Shown here: piece after piece, positions 1 to 8,315 of the stretch
How the letters are laid out: each line of letters opens with the position of its first letter
Position numbering within the stretch: the stretch's first letter is position 1
NCBI RefSeq assembly: GCF_000829455.1
Contig: NZ_JXAK01000029.1
Coordinates: forward strand, 1-64,000
Source of the DNA: Gordoniibacillus kamchatkensis
Lineage (GTDB): Bacteria; Bacillota; Bacilli; Paenibacillales; NBRC-103111
Direction: 5' to 3'
DNA: 64,000 nucleotides
Made by a program: the position numbers and the translations under genes
The notes under the pieces: model-generated
Database searches by the model: none
What the model was told of the DNA's origin: nothing
The model's input: only the letters and a program-made list of their open reading frames with translations

Positions 1-94
1 CACGATGGACACCCTTGCTCTTGGCTAGTGGTTGGCCACTACAAGCCCCCACAGCGGACTTTCACCGCCTAGTTAATCGCCATGCGTGGCGCAC
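1..94 (-). mobile_element. 5' end of a group IIC intron, truncated by the window edge
   Basis: Read on the minus strand, the RNA starts at base 94 with GUGCGCC and runs to the window edge. It carries the hallmarks of domain I of bacterial class C introns: a GCAUGG segment near the start, then GGUGAAAGUCC, then GCAAGGGUGUCC. These follow the same order and spacing I recall for the Oceanobacillus iheyensis group IIC ribozyme. The rest of the ribozyme and any reverse-transcriptase gene lie beyond base 1. The 5' exon is a terminator hairpin ending in GTTTTA, the classic class C target. Boundary and class are inferred from sequence pattern; the 3' end cannot be seen. Confidence 0.88.
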
Positions 95-125
95 TAAAAC
101 GAAGACCCGCTGACAGCGAGTCTTC
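95..125 (-). terminator. Intrinsic terminator used as intron insertion site
   Basis: On the minus strand a near-perfect 12-bp stem (GAAGACTCGCTG paired with CAGCGGGTCTTC, one G-T pair) is followed by GTTTTA and then directly by the intron. It would end transcription coming from the MreB-like gene 250 bases upstream. Confidence 0.75.
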
Positions 126-376
126 AAATGGACAAAATCCCGGCTTGCCGCGCCTTCATCCGACGCTTTCCGCTGCGCCCGGACTAAGTGAAGAAGGACA
201 AAACATGCGGTGCAACCGCCCTGATTCAGTTCGGCAACGAACGCCCGTAGCTACTCTTTCACGGAGCCGAGCATAATGCCGTGAATGAAATATTTTTGCA
301 GGAACGGAGACAAAAATAGGCCGCTATTGGCAGCAGCCTATGATTCAAATAGGTATAGGCAGGGCGACGGATCGCC
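126..376. other. Non-coding gap
   Basis: No convincing gene on either strand. It holds a weak imperfect hairpin at about 255-290 and an inverted repeat at 336-360 (GCCTAT / ATAGGC). A short stem (GGGCGA / TCGCCC, 362-377) overlaps the stop codon of the neighbouring MreB-like gene. Confidence 0.5.
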
Positions 377-1369
377 CTACTCGCCGAGCAGCTTGCCGGC
401 GCCTATCGCTATGCACTCCAGCGGCCGGTCCGCAACGAACATCGGCACATCGGTTTCCGCCTGCAGCCGGCGGTCCAGGCCGCGCAGCAGCGAGCCGCCG
501 CCGCTCAGCATAATGCCCCGCATCATGATGTCGCCGACAAGCTCCGGCGGGCAGCGCTCCAGGCAGACGCGTATCGCGTCGATGATGCCCTTCACGAAAT
601 CTTCGAACAGCTTATAAATTTCCCGCGCATGAAGCGTCATGCTTTGCGGCAATCCGTTCACCATGCTGCGCCCCCGGATCTCCATCTTCTCCTCGGGCTC
701 AGGCTCGACGGCCGATCCGATCGTATGTTTGATCGCTTCGGCGGTACGACGGCCGATGACCAGATTGTAGGCGTGTTTGACGAAATCGACGATGCTTTCG
801 TCGATCGACACCCCGCCCTTGGATACGGTATGGCTGACCACGATGCCGCCTAGCGACACGATCGCCGCTTGCGATACGCCTCCGCCAATATCGATCACCA
901 TGCTGCCTACAGGCTCTTCCACGGGCATGCCCGATCCCATTGCTGCTGCGAGCGGCCCTTCGACTGTCGTCACCTTTCTGGCCCCCATCTGCATCATCGT
1001 CACTTCTACCGCGCGCCGCTTTACCGGATCGATAAAGCACGGCACGGAAATGACATATTCCGGGCGTTGCACGAAGCGCAGCGGACCGCGCGACTTCCCC
1101 ATCTTTTTGGCAAAATGGCGAAGCATCGCCAGCGTCATCGGCAAATCGGCGATTACCCCGTCCTGTAAAGGCGAAACGATCTCGAGCGAGGCGGACGTTC
1201 GCCCTACCATCGCCTGCGCTTCCGCCCCGACCGCGGCGATTTCCCCATTATCTTTTCTGACGGCAACAAGAGACGGTTCCTGTAGAACGATCCCTTTGCC
1301 CTGCTCGTAAAATAGCGTGCTGCACGTTCCCAAATCGATGCCAAAGCGGAAATTCCGCCCTTTCCACAC
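377..1369 (-). CDS. MreB/Mbl-family rod-shape protein
   Basis: A 330-aa actin-fold ATPase of the MreB family, which forms membrane-associated filaments that guide lateral cell-wall synthesis. The phosphate-1 loop GIDLGT is at residues 10-15, the phosphate-2 motif DIGGG at 160-164 and the adenosine motif LSGGG at 288-292, so the nucleotide pocket is complete. Length matches MreB, Mbl and MreBH. It begins at a GTG preceded by GAGGGG. It stands alone, without mreC, mreD or minCD beside it, so it is more likely an Mbl or MreBH-type paralogue than the main mreB. Which paralogue cannot be decided from sequence alone. Confidence 0.93.
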   Translation of the reverse strand: MWKGRNFRFGIDLGTCSTLFYEQGKGIVLQEPSLVAVRKDNGEIAAVGAEAQAMVGRTSASLEIVSPLQDGVIADLPMTLAMLRHFAKKMGKSRGPLRFVQRPEYVISVPCFIDPVKRRAVEVTMMQMGARKVTTVEGPLAAAMGSGMPVEEPVGSMVIDIGGGVSQAAIVSLGGIVVSHTVSKGGVSIDESIVDFVKHAYNLVIGRRTAEAIKHTIGSAVEPEPEEKMEIRGRSMVNGLPQSMTLHAREIYKLFEDFVKGIIDAIRVCLERCPPELVGDIMMRGIMLSGGGSLLRGLDRRLQAETDVPMFVADRPLECIAIGAGKLLGE

Positions 1370-1507
1370 GGCAGTTCACCCCTCTCGGTTTGTTCCGGGA
1401 AGCCAGATCGTCCCCGCAGGAAAGTCACAGCATGGTACATTATTCTGGCGTTCTCCGCATTTTGAGGGGGTACCGGCGGAAACGGCATCGTGCCGCAACG
1501 CAAGGGC

Positions 1508-2503
1508 TTACGGTTTTCGCTTGAGCGCTAAAGCCGCTTTCACTTGCGGATTGGCCCAATAGGCCGGGAAGTAGCCGGATAACACATCAACTACATTGCG
1601 GGCTACTTTTCGTTTCAGCTCTTGCTCGGACTCCTCGGAATACCACGCGACGTGCGGGGTCACTATGACTTGCTCGAAGCTCAGCAGCGGATGGTCCGGC
1701 CGAATTGGCTCCTCCTCCAAAACGTCCAACGCGGCGCCGGCAATGAGCCCTTGCCGCAGCGCCTCGATTAGCGCTTCCTCTGCAACGACCGGACCGCGCG
1801 ACGTGTTGACGAGAAACGCCTCTCTTTTCATTAGCACAAACTGTTCGCGGCCGATTAAACCTATCGTTTGCTGCGTCAAAGGAGCATGGACGGATACGAT
1901 GTCGGCGGTGCGGCACAAGGTGGGCAAATCGACCAGCTCAACGGCAAACTCGGCTGCGATTTCCTTCGTTGCGTACGGATCGAAGGCGATCACCCGCATG
2001 CCGAAAGCGGCGGCTTTGCGCGCGAGGTTTTGCGGAATGCGGCCGAAGCCGACGAGCCCCAATACGCGCCCGCGGAGACGGTAAATCGGCACGCCCCGTT
2101 TATAATCCCATACTCCTCGTTTCACGCTCGCGGCCAGCAGCGCCACTTTTCTGGCCATGCTCAGCATAAGCGCCATCGCGTGATCGGCCACCTCGTCGAG
2201 GCAGTAGTCCGTGCAATTGGCGACGACGATGCCTTTTGCCGTAGCGGCCTCTACGTCGATCGTGTTCACCCCTACGCCGTACCGGGAAATCACCTTGCAC
2301 CTGGTCAAGCTGTCGATGACTCGTTTGGTGATCGGCGCGTATTGGTTCAGAATGGCGTCCGCGTCGTGCGCAGCGGCGATGACCTCTTCCTCCGTCCGGC
2401 ACTGAGCTCGAACGAACTCCACATTCAGTTCGCTTAAAATGTCTTCTTCGACTTGCAAGCTCTTGTATTCGTAATCCGTAATGACGACTTTATATGCGGC
2501 CAT
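1508..2503 (-). CDS. D-isomer-specific 2-hydroxyacid dehydrogenase (CtBP-like)
   Basis: A 331-aa NAD-dependent dehydrogenase reducing 2-oxoacids to D-2-hydroxyacids. The Rossmann motif GFGRIPQ sits at residues 152-158 and FDPYA at 174-178 ends the second strand. The catalytic triad is visible: Arg in NTSRGP (236), Glu in LEEEP (about 264) and His in TPHVAWYSE (284). The motif NxxSRxGVGVNxID near 72-83 and the TPHVAWYSE ending resemble the C-terminal-binding-protein branch rather than SerA; no ACT domain follows. The ribosome site AGAGGA is rather far from the ATG. The physiological substrate is unknown. Confidence 0.9.
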   Translation of the reverse strand: MAAYKVVITDYEYKSLQVEEDILSELNVEFVRAQCRTEEEVIAAAHDADAILNQYAPITKRVIDSLTRCKVISRYGVGVNTIDVEAATAKGIVVANCTDYCLDEVADHAMALMLSMARKVALLAASVKRGVWDYKRGVPIYRLRGRVLGLVGFGRIPQNLARKAAAFGMRVIAFDPYATKEIAAEFAVELVDLPTLCRTADIVSVHAPLTQQTIGLIGREQFVLMKREAFLVNTSRGPVVAEEALIEALRQGLIAGAALDVLEEEPIRPDHPLLSFEQVIVTPHVAWYSEESEQELKRKVARNVVDVLSGYFPAYWANPQVKAALALKRKP

Positions 2504-2614
2504 GGACGTTCGCCCATCCTCTCATAGTCATTTTGGGATTTTCTATGTCCTTTACATGATTTATCCTCCGGCGGAGAAACTAAATACTACTTTAACCGCA
2601 AGGAGAGTCGATAA

Positions 2615-3475
2615 GTGAACAAGCGTTTGTATATGTCAGTCGGCATCGCCGTTGTTCTTTTGACCGCCTGCAGCGGGACGCGCGCTCCGTCCGCAGGGCA
2701 GGGCGCGCAGCAGTCACCCGGTACACCCGGGGCTCCCGGCACCGTAACCGCGCAATCGGCGGCGCAGACGCCGAATTTGGCGGCTGGCCCGGAGAAGACG
2801 GTGCGCAAGCCCGAGCCGTTAACGCTCGCGGAATTGCATCAGAAATATCGCAGCACCTTTTTGTTTAACGGGCCGTCTTCCAAACGCCAGGTGGCGCTGA
2901 CGTTCGATGACGTGCCCGACACCAAGTTTACGCCGCAAGTGCTCGATGTGCTGAAAAAATACGGCGTGAAAGCGACGTTCTTCGCAATGGGCAGCCGTGC
3001 TGCCGCTCATCCCGAGATTGTGAAGCGGATCGTGCAGGAAGGGCACGTCATCGGCAACCATACGTACAGCCATCCGAATTTGCCTAAAGTGAGCGACGAC
3101 GTGTTCCATAACGAAGTTCTCGGCACGGAGCGCATATTGGCCGATCTCGCCGGATATTCGCCGCGCTTGTTTCGCCCGCCGTACGGCAATATCAACGAAG
3201 GACAAATCCAGTGGCTCGCCAGCCAGCACTTCTACATTACGAACTGGAACGTCGATTCGCTGGATTGGGAAGGGCTGAACGCCAAGCAGGTCATGAGCAA
3301 CGTGCTCGGCCATGTCGGCGCTGGCTCGGTCGTGCTTCAGCACGGGGCCGGCGGCACCGGCGAAGATTTGACGGGAACGGTGCAGGCGCTGCCCCGCATC
3401 ATTGAAAGCTTGCAAAGCAAAGGCATACGCCTCGTGACGCTCCCCGAGCTATTCGACATTCCGAAGAGCAAATGA
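2615..3475 (+). CDS. Lipoprotein polysaccharide deacetylase (NodB domain)
   Basis: A 286-aa exported enzyme predicted to remove N-acetyl groups from cell-wall glycans such as peptidoglycan or chitin oligomers. A type II signal peptide ends in LTAC, so Cys19 should be lipidated and the protein anchored outside the membrane; an Ala/Pro/Gln-rich linker follows to about residue 65. The NodB motifs are intact: TFDD (96-99) with the catalytic base and metal Asp, HTYSH (149-153) with both metal His residues, RPPYG (187-191), DSLDW near 214 and LQHGAG (241-246). Translation starts at a GTG nine bases after AGGAGA. It is a single-gene unit ending in a strong hairpin. Confidence 0.93.
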   Translation: MNKRLYMSVGIAVVLLTACSGTRAPSAGQGAQQSPGTPGAPGTVTAQSAAQTPNLAAGPEKTVRKPEPLTLAELHQKYRSTFLFNGPSSKRQVALTFDDVPDTKFTPQVLDVLKKYGVKATFFAMGSRAAAHPEIVKRIVQEGHVIGNHTYSHPNLPKVSDDVFHNEVLGTERILADLAGYSPRLFRPPYGNINEGQIQWLASQHFYITNWNVDSLDWEGLNAKQVMSNVLGHVGAGSVVLQHGAGGTGEDLTGTVQALPRIIESLQSKGIRLVTLPELFDIPKSK

Positions 3476-3479
3476 CGAT

Positions 3480-3512
3480 TTCGGCCGGACACTTTCTGTC
3501 CCGGCCGATTGT
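3480..3512. terminator. Bidirectional terminator
   Basis: The stem TCGGCCGGGACA-type arms (TCGGCCGGACA with TGTCCCGGCCGA) lies between two convergent genes, the deacetylase and a DinB protein, and is followed by T-rich bases on the plus strand. Confidence 0.7.
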
Positions 3513-3517
3513 TATGT

Positions 3518-3973
3518 TCAGGTCTCTCTCACGTATGTAATATAATCGACGTTGACAGGCTCGCTGCCGGCCGCGCGCAGCATCGCATTGATCTGGCCGC
3601 GGTGATATTGTCCGTGAAGCGCCAGATGGGTAAGAATGTCGCGGATGGACGTCGTGAACGATTTTCCCGTTTGATTCGTATAAGAAATGACTTCTTCCCA
3701 GCTGCCGTTTGCCGAAACTTGCGCCAAATACTCGGTCAAGCTGGCTCTGTTGCGGCTGACGAGGGTACGGCAATCGTCGGCACTCGCTTCCGGCCACAGC
3801 GGAATATGCGAGCTATCCTTGCCGAGCAAGCGCGTCAGCCATACTTCCTCGGCTTGCAAAATATGAACGAACAGCCTTATGGCTTGCTCATTCCCATTGC
3901 TTCCGCCAAACGCTGCCAAAATGCGTTCGTTAGCCCAATGCAGATGGTCAAACATGCGTGCAATCGCTTCCAT
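3518..3973 (-). CDS. DinB-family protein
   Basis: A 151-aa four-helix-bundle protein of the DinB/YfiT type. The likely metal-binding His residues are seen in the first helix (DHLHWAN, residues 9-15), in the ILQAEEVW helix region (near 39-46) and in the last helix (HLALHGQYHRGQ, 116-127). DinB-like proteins act as metal-dependent thiol S-transferases or damage-inducible proteins; this member's substrate is unknown. It lies just outside the spore-coat operon, 120 bases downstream, separated by a hairpin, so it is probably transcribed separately. Confidence 0.85.
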   Translation of the reverse strand: MEAIARMFDHLHWANERILAAFGGSNGNEQAIRLFVHILQAEEVWLTRLLGKDSSHIPLWPEASADDCRTLVSRNRASLTEYLAQVSANGSWEEVISYTNQTGKSFTTSIRDILTHLALHGQYHRGQINAMLRAAGSEPVNVDYITYVRET

Positions 3974-4033
3974 AAAGTTTCGCCTCCATTCGGTTCTCCT
4001 TCCACATTACTGCGCCGTATCCGCAAATGCAAC

Positions 4034-4087
4034 AAGAGCCGCGAACGGTTCCGCGGCCGGATGGCAGCCGGAGCGTTCGCGGCTCTG
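4034..4087 (-). terminator. Hairpin ending the spore-coat operon
   Basis: A 13-bp stem (AGAGCCGCGAACG and its complement) follows the last CotF gene; on the minus strand it is followed by TTGTTGC, a weak U-tract. Confidence 0.55.
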
Positions 4088-4093
4088 CGGAAC

Positions 4094-4390
4094 CTAAGAA
4101 GGAAGGCTGAGAGCGGTTTGGGCGTTCGCCAAGTCAAGCCGGATTTGCTCGTCGAGGAAGTACGGGCGGTACAGCCCTTTTTGCATCATGTAGTCGGTTA
4201 TTTGTCCGTGAGTATCGATCGCTTCCGCCAACTGCTTGCGCAGCACCGTCTTGATCTCGGCTGAAGCGCACTCCGTCAATGCCGCGGAATAGTTGATGAT
4301 GGACGTTTTGGCCGAAACGAGAAAATCCGCAGCAATGATTTGATCGGTGAGCTTATTCATGCCGGTCAAATGCTCGAGAATCGTGTTCAT
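4094..4390 (-). CDS. yraD: CotF-domain spore coat protein (YraD-like)
   Basis: A 98-aa protein of the CotF/YraD family. It is almost wholly helical, with two ferritin-like helices (residues 13-50 and 55-90) and the motif LTDQIIAADFLVSAKTSI, typical of Bacillus spore coat proteins. A strong site GGAGG precedes the ATG. It is the last gene of a five-gene operon ordered as in B. subtilis yraG-yraF-adhB-yraE-yraD. It lacks the longer C-terminal tail of CotF. Role: spore coat component inferred from family; exact location in the coat is unknown. Confidence 0.85.
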   Translation of the reverse strand: MNTILEHLTGMNKLTDQIIAADFLVSAKTSIINYSAALTECASAEIKTVLRKQLAEAIDTHGQITDYMMQKGLYRPYFLDEQIRLDLANAQTALSLPS

Positions 4391-4402
4391 ACCGCTTGCC
4401 TC

Positions 4403-4603
4403 CTATCGGACCGCGTCGGTCAGCAGCCCGCTCAGTTCTTGAATTTGCCTGTTCGACAGCTCCGCGTCCAGGTGCAGGATATGTTTCAGGTCCGGATCGG
4501 ACACGAGCGCCTGCATCGTCTTCGATTTCGTCATGCATACCGTTTTGAACACGGCAAGTTCGCGGACCTCGCACGTCTCATGCAGTCCGTATGTCTTATT
4601 CAT
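4403..4603 (-). CDS. yraE: Small spore coat-associated protein (YraE-like)
   Basis: A 66-aa partner of CotF-type proteins. It contains the segment LAVFKTVCMTKSKTMQ, shared nearly word for word with the protein encoded at 6148-6375 (LLNFKTVCLAKSKMMQ), so the two are paralogues. It reads as one half of a CotF-like bundle. The site GGGAGGAG precedes the ATG by a normal distance and the next gene starts 12 bases after the stop, which indicates translational coupling. Expected to be made late in sporulation; this is inferred from the B. subtilis operon. Confidence 0.8.
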   Translation of the reverse strand: MNKTYGLHETCEVRELAVFKTVCMTKSKTMQALVSDPDLKHILHLDAELSNRQIQELSGLLTDAVR

Positions 4604-4633
4604 GGCCCGTCTCCTCCCGTTTTCAACATCGTG

Positions 4634-5770
4634 TTACGGCTTCAGTACGACTTTGATGCAGCCGTCCAGCTTGTCGTCGAACAGCTCGTATCCGCGCTTC
4701 GCCTGGTCGAGCGGCAGCACGTGGGTTACGACGTCTCCCGGATCGATCGCGCCGCGGCTCACCATATCGTACATCTGCGGCATATAAGGGATGACAGGCG
4801 CTTGGCCGGTGCGGATATTCACGTTGCGCTGAAAAATGTCACCCAGCGGGAAGGCATTGTAACGCGCGCCGTATGCGCCGGTAATCTGGATCGTGCCGCA
4901 TTTGCGCACAGCTTGGACGGCGGCAACGACCGAACCGAGCGCACCGCCTTGCAGCTTAAGCCCCGTCGCCAAAAACTCCAGCGGCGTCATCTTGCCGTCC
5001 ATGCCGACGCAATCGATTACGACATCGGCGCCGCCCTTCGTTATTTCTTTCAAATAATTGCCGACATTGCTTTCGCGCTCGAAATTGACGGTTTCCACCC
5101 GGTTGGTCCGCTCCGCGTGGTCAAGACGGTAGTCGATGTAATCGACGGCGATGACCCGCTTCGCTCCCTTCAGCCAGCAAAATTTTTGCGCAAACAGTCC
5201 GACCGGCCCGCATCCGAACACAATAACCGTATCGCCGTCCTGGACGCCGGCATTGTCGACCGACCAATAAGCTGTCGACATCGCGTCGGCGATGACGGCC
5301 AGCTTTTCGTCCGGCACCTCGCAGCTTTCCGGTACGCGAAACGGCGTGAAATTGGCGAAAGGGACGCGCATGTACTCCGCTTGTCCGCCAGGATAGCCGC
5401 CGGCCGTCTCGGAATAGCCGAAGAAGCCCCCCGATTCGCCATGAGGATTCGAGTTGTCGCATTGGCTCGTCAAATTGCGCTTGCAATAAAAGCATTCGCC
5501 GCAGCTTACGTTGAAAGGCACAATGACCCGGTCGCCTTTTTTGACCTTGGTCACCTCCGGACCTGTCTCCTCCACGATGCCCACCGGCTCGTGGCCGATA
5601 ATGTAGTCTTGGGGCAAGTTCGGAACCATGCCGTGAACGAGGTGCAGATCGGAGCCGCAAATGGCCGTCGCCGTCAGCTTGACGATAATGTCGTCCGCTT
5701 TTTCGATGGAAGGTTCCCGGACGTTTTTGACTTCAACGTTTTTAATGCCTTGATAGGTTACGGCCTTCAT
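4634..5770 (-). CDS. adhB: Zinc-dependent alcohol dehydrogenase
   Basis: A 378-aa medium-chain dehydrogenase. Catalytic zinc ligands appear as Cys38 (CGSDLH) and His60-Glu61 (GHE), and the structural zinc site as Cys90, Cys93, Cys96 and Cys104. The NAD motif GCGPVG is at residues 186-191. The subgroup resembles glutathione-independent formaldehyde dehydrogenase and B. subtilis AdhB. It sits between two pairs of spore-coat genes in the same order as in B. subtilis, so it is probably packed in or around the spore coat. The substrate is unknown. The site GGGGGTGG precedes the ATG. Confidence 0.93.
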   Translation of the reverse strand: MKAVTYQGIKNVEVKNVREPSIEKADDIIVKLTATAICGSDLHLVHGMVPNLPQDYIIGHEPVGIVEETGPEVTKVKKGDRVIVPFNVSCGECFYCKRNLTSQCDNSNPHGESGGFFGYSETAGGYPGGQAEYMRVPFANFTPFRVPESCEVPDEKLAVIADAMSTAYWSVDNAGVQDGDTVIVFGCGPVGLFAQKFCWLKGAKRVIAVDYIDYRLDHAERTNRVETVNFERESNVGNYLKEITKGGADVVIDCVGMDGKMTPLEFLATGLKLQGGALGSVVAAVQAVRKCGTIQITGAYGARYNAFPLGDIFQRNVNIRTGQAPVIPYMPQMYDMVSRGAIDPGDVVTHVLPLDQAKRGYELFDDKLDGCIKVVLKP

Positions 5771-5788
5771 GGCGTATCCACCCCCATG

Positions 5789-6151
5789 TTATTGATCCGG
5801 CGTCGCAAACAGGCCCAGCCTGGACGTATGGTCCGGGAACAGTTTCATTTGGGCAATCTGCACCGTCGTTATGGCCGATTTCAGATCGAGCGCATACTGT
5901 TCGCCGAGCTCGTACGGATGCAGCCAGCCTTTGTTCATCATGAGTGCGGCAGTCTCCTCATGCAGGGCAAGCGCTTCCTCCAACATATTGCGGATGAGCG
6001 CTCGAACTTCCGGCGTCACTGCTTCCGCTAACGCGTACGCGCAGCTGCGGACTCCGGATTTGATCGTCAGCAGAAACTCGAGCGCAAGGCTACTGTCGGC
6101 CATGTCGGGCATATTGACCGCATTGATCGGGTCTAAATAGTCGCCATTCAT
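5789..6151 (-). CDS. yraF: CotF-domain spore coat protein (YraF-like)
   Basis: A 120-aa CotF-family protein with the full two-helix pattern and a C-terminal tail (to LFPDHTSRLGLF). The segment SLALEFLLTIKSGVRSCAYAL corresponds to the DFLVSAKTSIINYSAAL helix of the YraD-like protein at 4094-4390. Its ATG overlaps the stop of the upstream gene by four bases (ATGA), so the two are translated together. The dehydrogenase gene follows 18 bases later. Spore coat role is inferred from family and gene order. Confidence 0.85.
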   Translation of the reverse strand: MNGDYLDPINAVNMPDMADSSLALEFLLTIKSGVRSCAYALAEAVTPEVRALIRNMLEEALALHEETAALMMNKGWLHPYELGEQYALDLKSAITTVQIAQMKLFPDHTSRLGLFATPDQ

Positions 6152-6375
6152 TGAATCTCCGCCTCCGTCCCGCGAAAAGGCACCCGCTCGTATGCTTGCC
6201 GCAATGCGGCAATGGCCTGCATCGTCTGTTCGACGTCTTTTTGCATCAGCGCTTTCAGCTCCTGATCAAATACGAGACCTTGCATCATTTTCGATTTCGC
6301 CAGGCATACGGTTTTGAAGTTCAGAAGCTCGTGCAGCTCCATCGATTCGTGCGGGGCCAATGTTGGCGTGCTCAT
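6148..6375 (-). CDS. yraG: Small spore coat-associated protein (YraG-like)
   Basis: A 75-aa protein, first gene of the spore-coat/dehydrogenase operon. It shares the FKTVCxxKSKxMQ helix with the YraE-like protein at 4403-4603. The site AGGAGGTGA lies just before the start. The 100 bases upstream contain no clear SigA promoter, which would fit forespore- or mother-cell-specific transcription, but I could not place a convincing SigG or SigK promoter. Confidence 0.8.
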   Translation of the reverse strand: MSTPTLAPHESMELHELLNFKTVCLAKSKMMQGLVFDQELKALMQKDVEQTMQAIAALRQAYERVPFRGTEAEIQ

Positions 6376-6470
6376 AGCCGGTCACCTCCTGATTTGATCG
6401 ACAATGCTATCGTTTCCTTCGATATGCAGCCTATACCGGTTTATGGCATGGAAATCAATACCTCGGCATA

Positions 6471-6515
6471 AAAAAACAAGCCGGAGACTATTCGTGTAAA
6501 AGTCTCGGCTTGTTT
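6471..6515 (-). terminator. Terminator after the lactonase gene
   Basis: The stem ACAAGCCGGAGACT with AGTCTCGGCTTGT (one mismatch) lies just after the lactonase stop. On the minus strand it is followed by a run of T. Plus-strand Ts are short, so it mainly serves the minus strand. Confidence 0.8.
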
Positions 6516-6541
6516 AGCTCGCAGATGGTTTTCGGCTAACG

Positions 6542-7598
6542 TTAAGGTCGGGTCGGGAGCACGCGCAAGCATACCGGTTTGGCAACGTCGATCCGCTGCC
6601 CGTTCGGCTGCGGCATCCCCGTTTCGGCTGACAGGCCGAAGATAACGATCGAATCGGAGTCCTGATTGGCCGCCAGAAGGAACGGAGCGCCAGGCACGAG
6701 GGTAAAATTGCGCGGCGTCCTCCCGCCGGTGGCAACATGGCCAAGCGGTTCCAATTGGCCTTCATCCAGCACCCGAAAGACGGCGATGCTGTCGTGTCCC
6801 CGGTTCGAGCCGTAGACGAACGAGCCGGTCCGGTCGACATGAATGTCCGCGCAAGTGGTTTTGGCTGGGTCGAAGCCGTCCGGAAGCGTGCTGGCGGCAT
6901 GCGCCGGGGCCAGCGTCCCTTCAGCCCGGTCGTAACGGTAAGAAGCGACCGTCGAATCCAGCTCGTTGATGACATAAACGTAGGGCTGCGTCGGGTGGAA
7001 CGCCGCATGGCGCGGCCCCGCTCCCGGCGCGGTGCGGACGCGGGCGTGCTCGATCAACCGGCCTTGCGCGGCATCAAGCCGGTACACGAACAGCGTATCC
7101 ATACCGAGATCCGGAACGAGCCAATACGGCTATCCGGCACATTCACGATCGAATGCGGATGCGCCCTTTCTTGCCTGTCGCTCCTTACGCTGCTTCCTTT
7201 ATGCTCGATTTGTTGCGCTGCCGGGCCGAGCGTGCCGTCGGCATGGACGGGATGCACCACGACGACGCCGCTCGTGTAATTTACCGTTAGCAGCCATTTG
7301 CCGCTTGCGTCCAAGCTGACGTAGCACGGCGCCGCACCGTGCGAACGCTGGCGGCTCAGCTCCGTGATCGTTCCGGTGTCCGGATCGTAGCGGTACGAGA
7401 CGACCGCCCCGTCGTTCGTTTCGCTGACCGCGAACAACAGCCGGCGCTGTTCATCGGCTGCCAGAAACGACGGATTGTCTATGCCTGACGTGCTGCCGAT
7501 CCGTTCAAGCCGCCCGCATCGGTATCGAAACGAAGCAAGTGAATGCCTTGTTCGTCTGCCGGCGAATATGTACCGACAAACAGATCGCGATACGTCAT
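6542..7598 (-). pseudogene. 6-phosphogluconolactonase-type beta-propeller, two frameshifts
   Basis: The reading frame starts at an ATG (base 7598, after GGGAGG) with MTYRDLFVGTYS and matches the seven-bladed lactonase family (YbhE/Pgl type) that hydrolyses 6-phosphogluconolactone. It breaks near 7506 (GGCTTGAACGG) and again near 7125 (CGTATTGG); adding one base at each place restores a 352-aa protein. Family motifs follow in order: SETNDG, GAAPCYVSLD, NYTSG, HPHS, WLVPDLGMD, GPRHAAFHP, NRGHDSIAVF and RNFTLVPGAPFLLAANQDSDSI. The codon pattern elsewhere is normal, so either this is a recent pseudogene or the two gaps are sequence errors. Confidence 0.85.
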
Positions 7599-7734
7599 GA
7601 ATCGTTTCCTCCCTGAAAGGAAATGTCTTTAACGTTAACTATACCACATTTCTCCAGCTTGCATCGCATGCATTGGGAGTGCGGATAAGCTATGATTAGG
7701 AAAAATGAACAAGTTTGGAGAAAGGGGCTTGGCG

Positions 7735-8286
7735 ATGCTCACCATGCGTACGGTCAATCATTGGGACGAAGAACTGTGGCGCCTCGCGGAGCCTATTTAT
7801 ACGGCGGCGTTCCCGCCCGCTGCGAGCAAGAAGCCGGGGCTGATCCGCAACATGCTGGAGCGGCGCATCTGCTTCCTGCACGTTGCGCTGCGGGATGGCC
7901 GGCCTGTGGCGATGGCCGTCACGGCCAAAGATAAGCGTTACAACGCGCTCGTCATCGACTATTTGGCGGTAGCCGCATCAGTCCGCCGTCAAGGCGTAGG
8001 GCGCGACTTTGTTGAGCACATCGCTTCATGGGCTGCCGGGGAGCAGCTGCTTGGCGGCATCATCATCGAGGTAGAGGCTGATGCTAACGAAGCGAATGCG
8101 GAGCGCATCCGGTTTTGGCAGCGATGCGGGTTTACGCCGACCGATTATGTGCACACGTACATCTGGGTGCCCGAGCCGTACCGCGCCATGTACCGCAAGC
8201 TTGCGCCAGACGCCGAACTGCCTGCGGACGGCAAGGCCTTGTTTCGGGCCGTTACCGATTTCCATCAAAAAGCCTATCGGGGGTAG
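7735..8286 (+). CDS. GNAT-family N-acetyltransferase
   Basis: A 183-aa acetyltransferase. The acetyl-CoA loop is VRRQGVGRDFVEHI, preceded by the beta-4 strand ALVIDYLAV, and a helix plus FWQRCGF gives the usual C-terminal end of the fold. An extra 45-residue tail follows. The ATG at 7735 has GGAGAAAGGGG six bases upstream; an in-frame ATG at 7705 has only a poor site. Substrate is unknown. The last 18 bases of the gene form the left arm of its own terminator. Confidence 0.85.
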   Translation: MLTMRTVNHWDEELWRLAEPIYTAAFPPAASKKPGLIRNMLERRICFLHVALRDGRPVAMAVTAKDKRYNALVIDYLAVAASVRRQGVGRDFVEHIASWAAGEQLLGGIIIEVEADANEANAERIRFWQRCGFTPTDYVHTYIWVPEPYRAMYRKLAPDAELPADGKALFRAVTDFHQKAYRG

Positions 8287-8312
8287 CCGGAGCGTTCCCG
8301 ATAGGCTTTTCC
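8268..8312. terminator. Bidirectional terminator overlapping a coding end
   Basis: The arms AAAAGCCTATCGGG and CCCGATAGGCTTTT make a 14-bp stem. The left arm lies in the end of the acetyltransferase gene, and the hairpin also serves the convergent NamA-like gene. Confidence 0.85.
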
Positions 8313-8315
8313 GCG

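Noticed and set aside
1-94. rRNA or tRNA fragment
   Set aside because: The conserved blocks match group IIC domain I in order and spacing, not any stable RNA gene.
4340-6031. Open frame of 563 codons on the plus strand
   Set aside because: It runs antisense to the adhB/CotF genes, which have clear motifs and ribosome sites. It arises from codon bias in GC-rich DNA.
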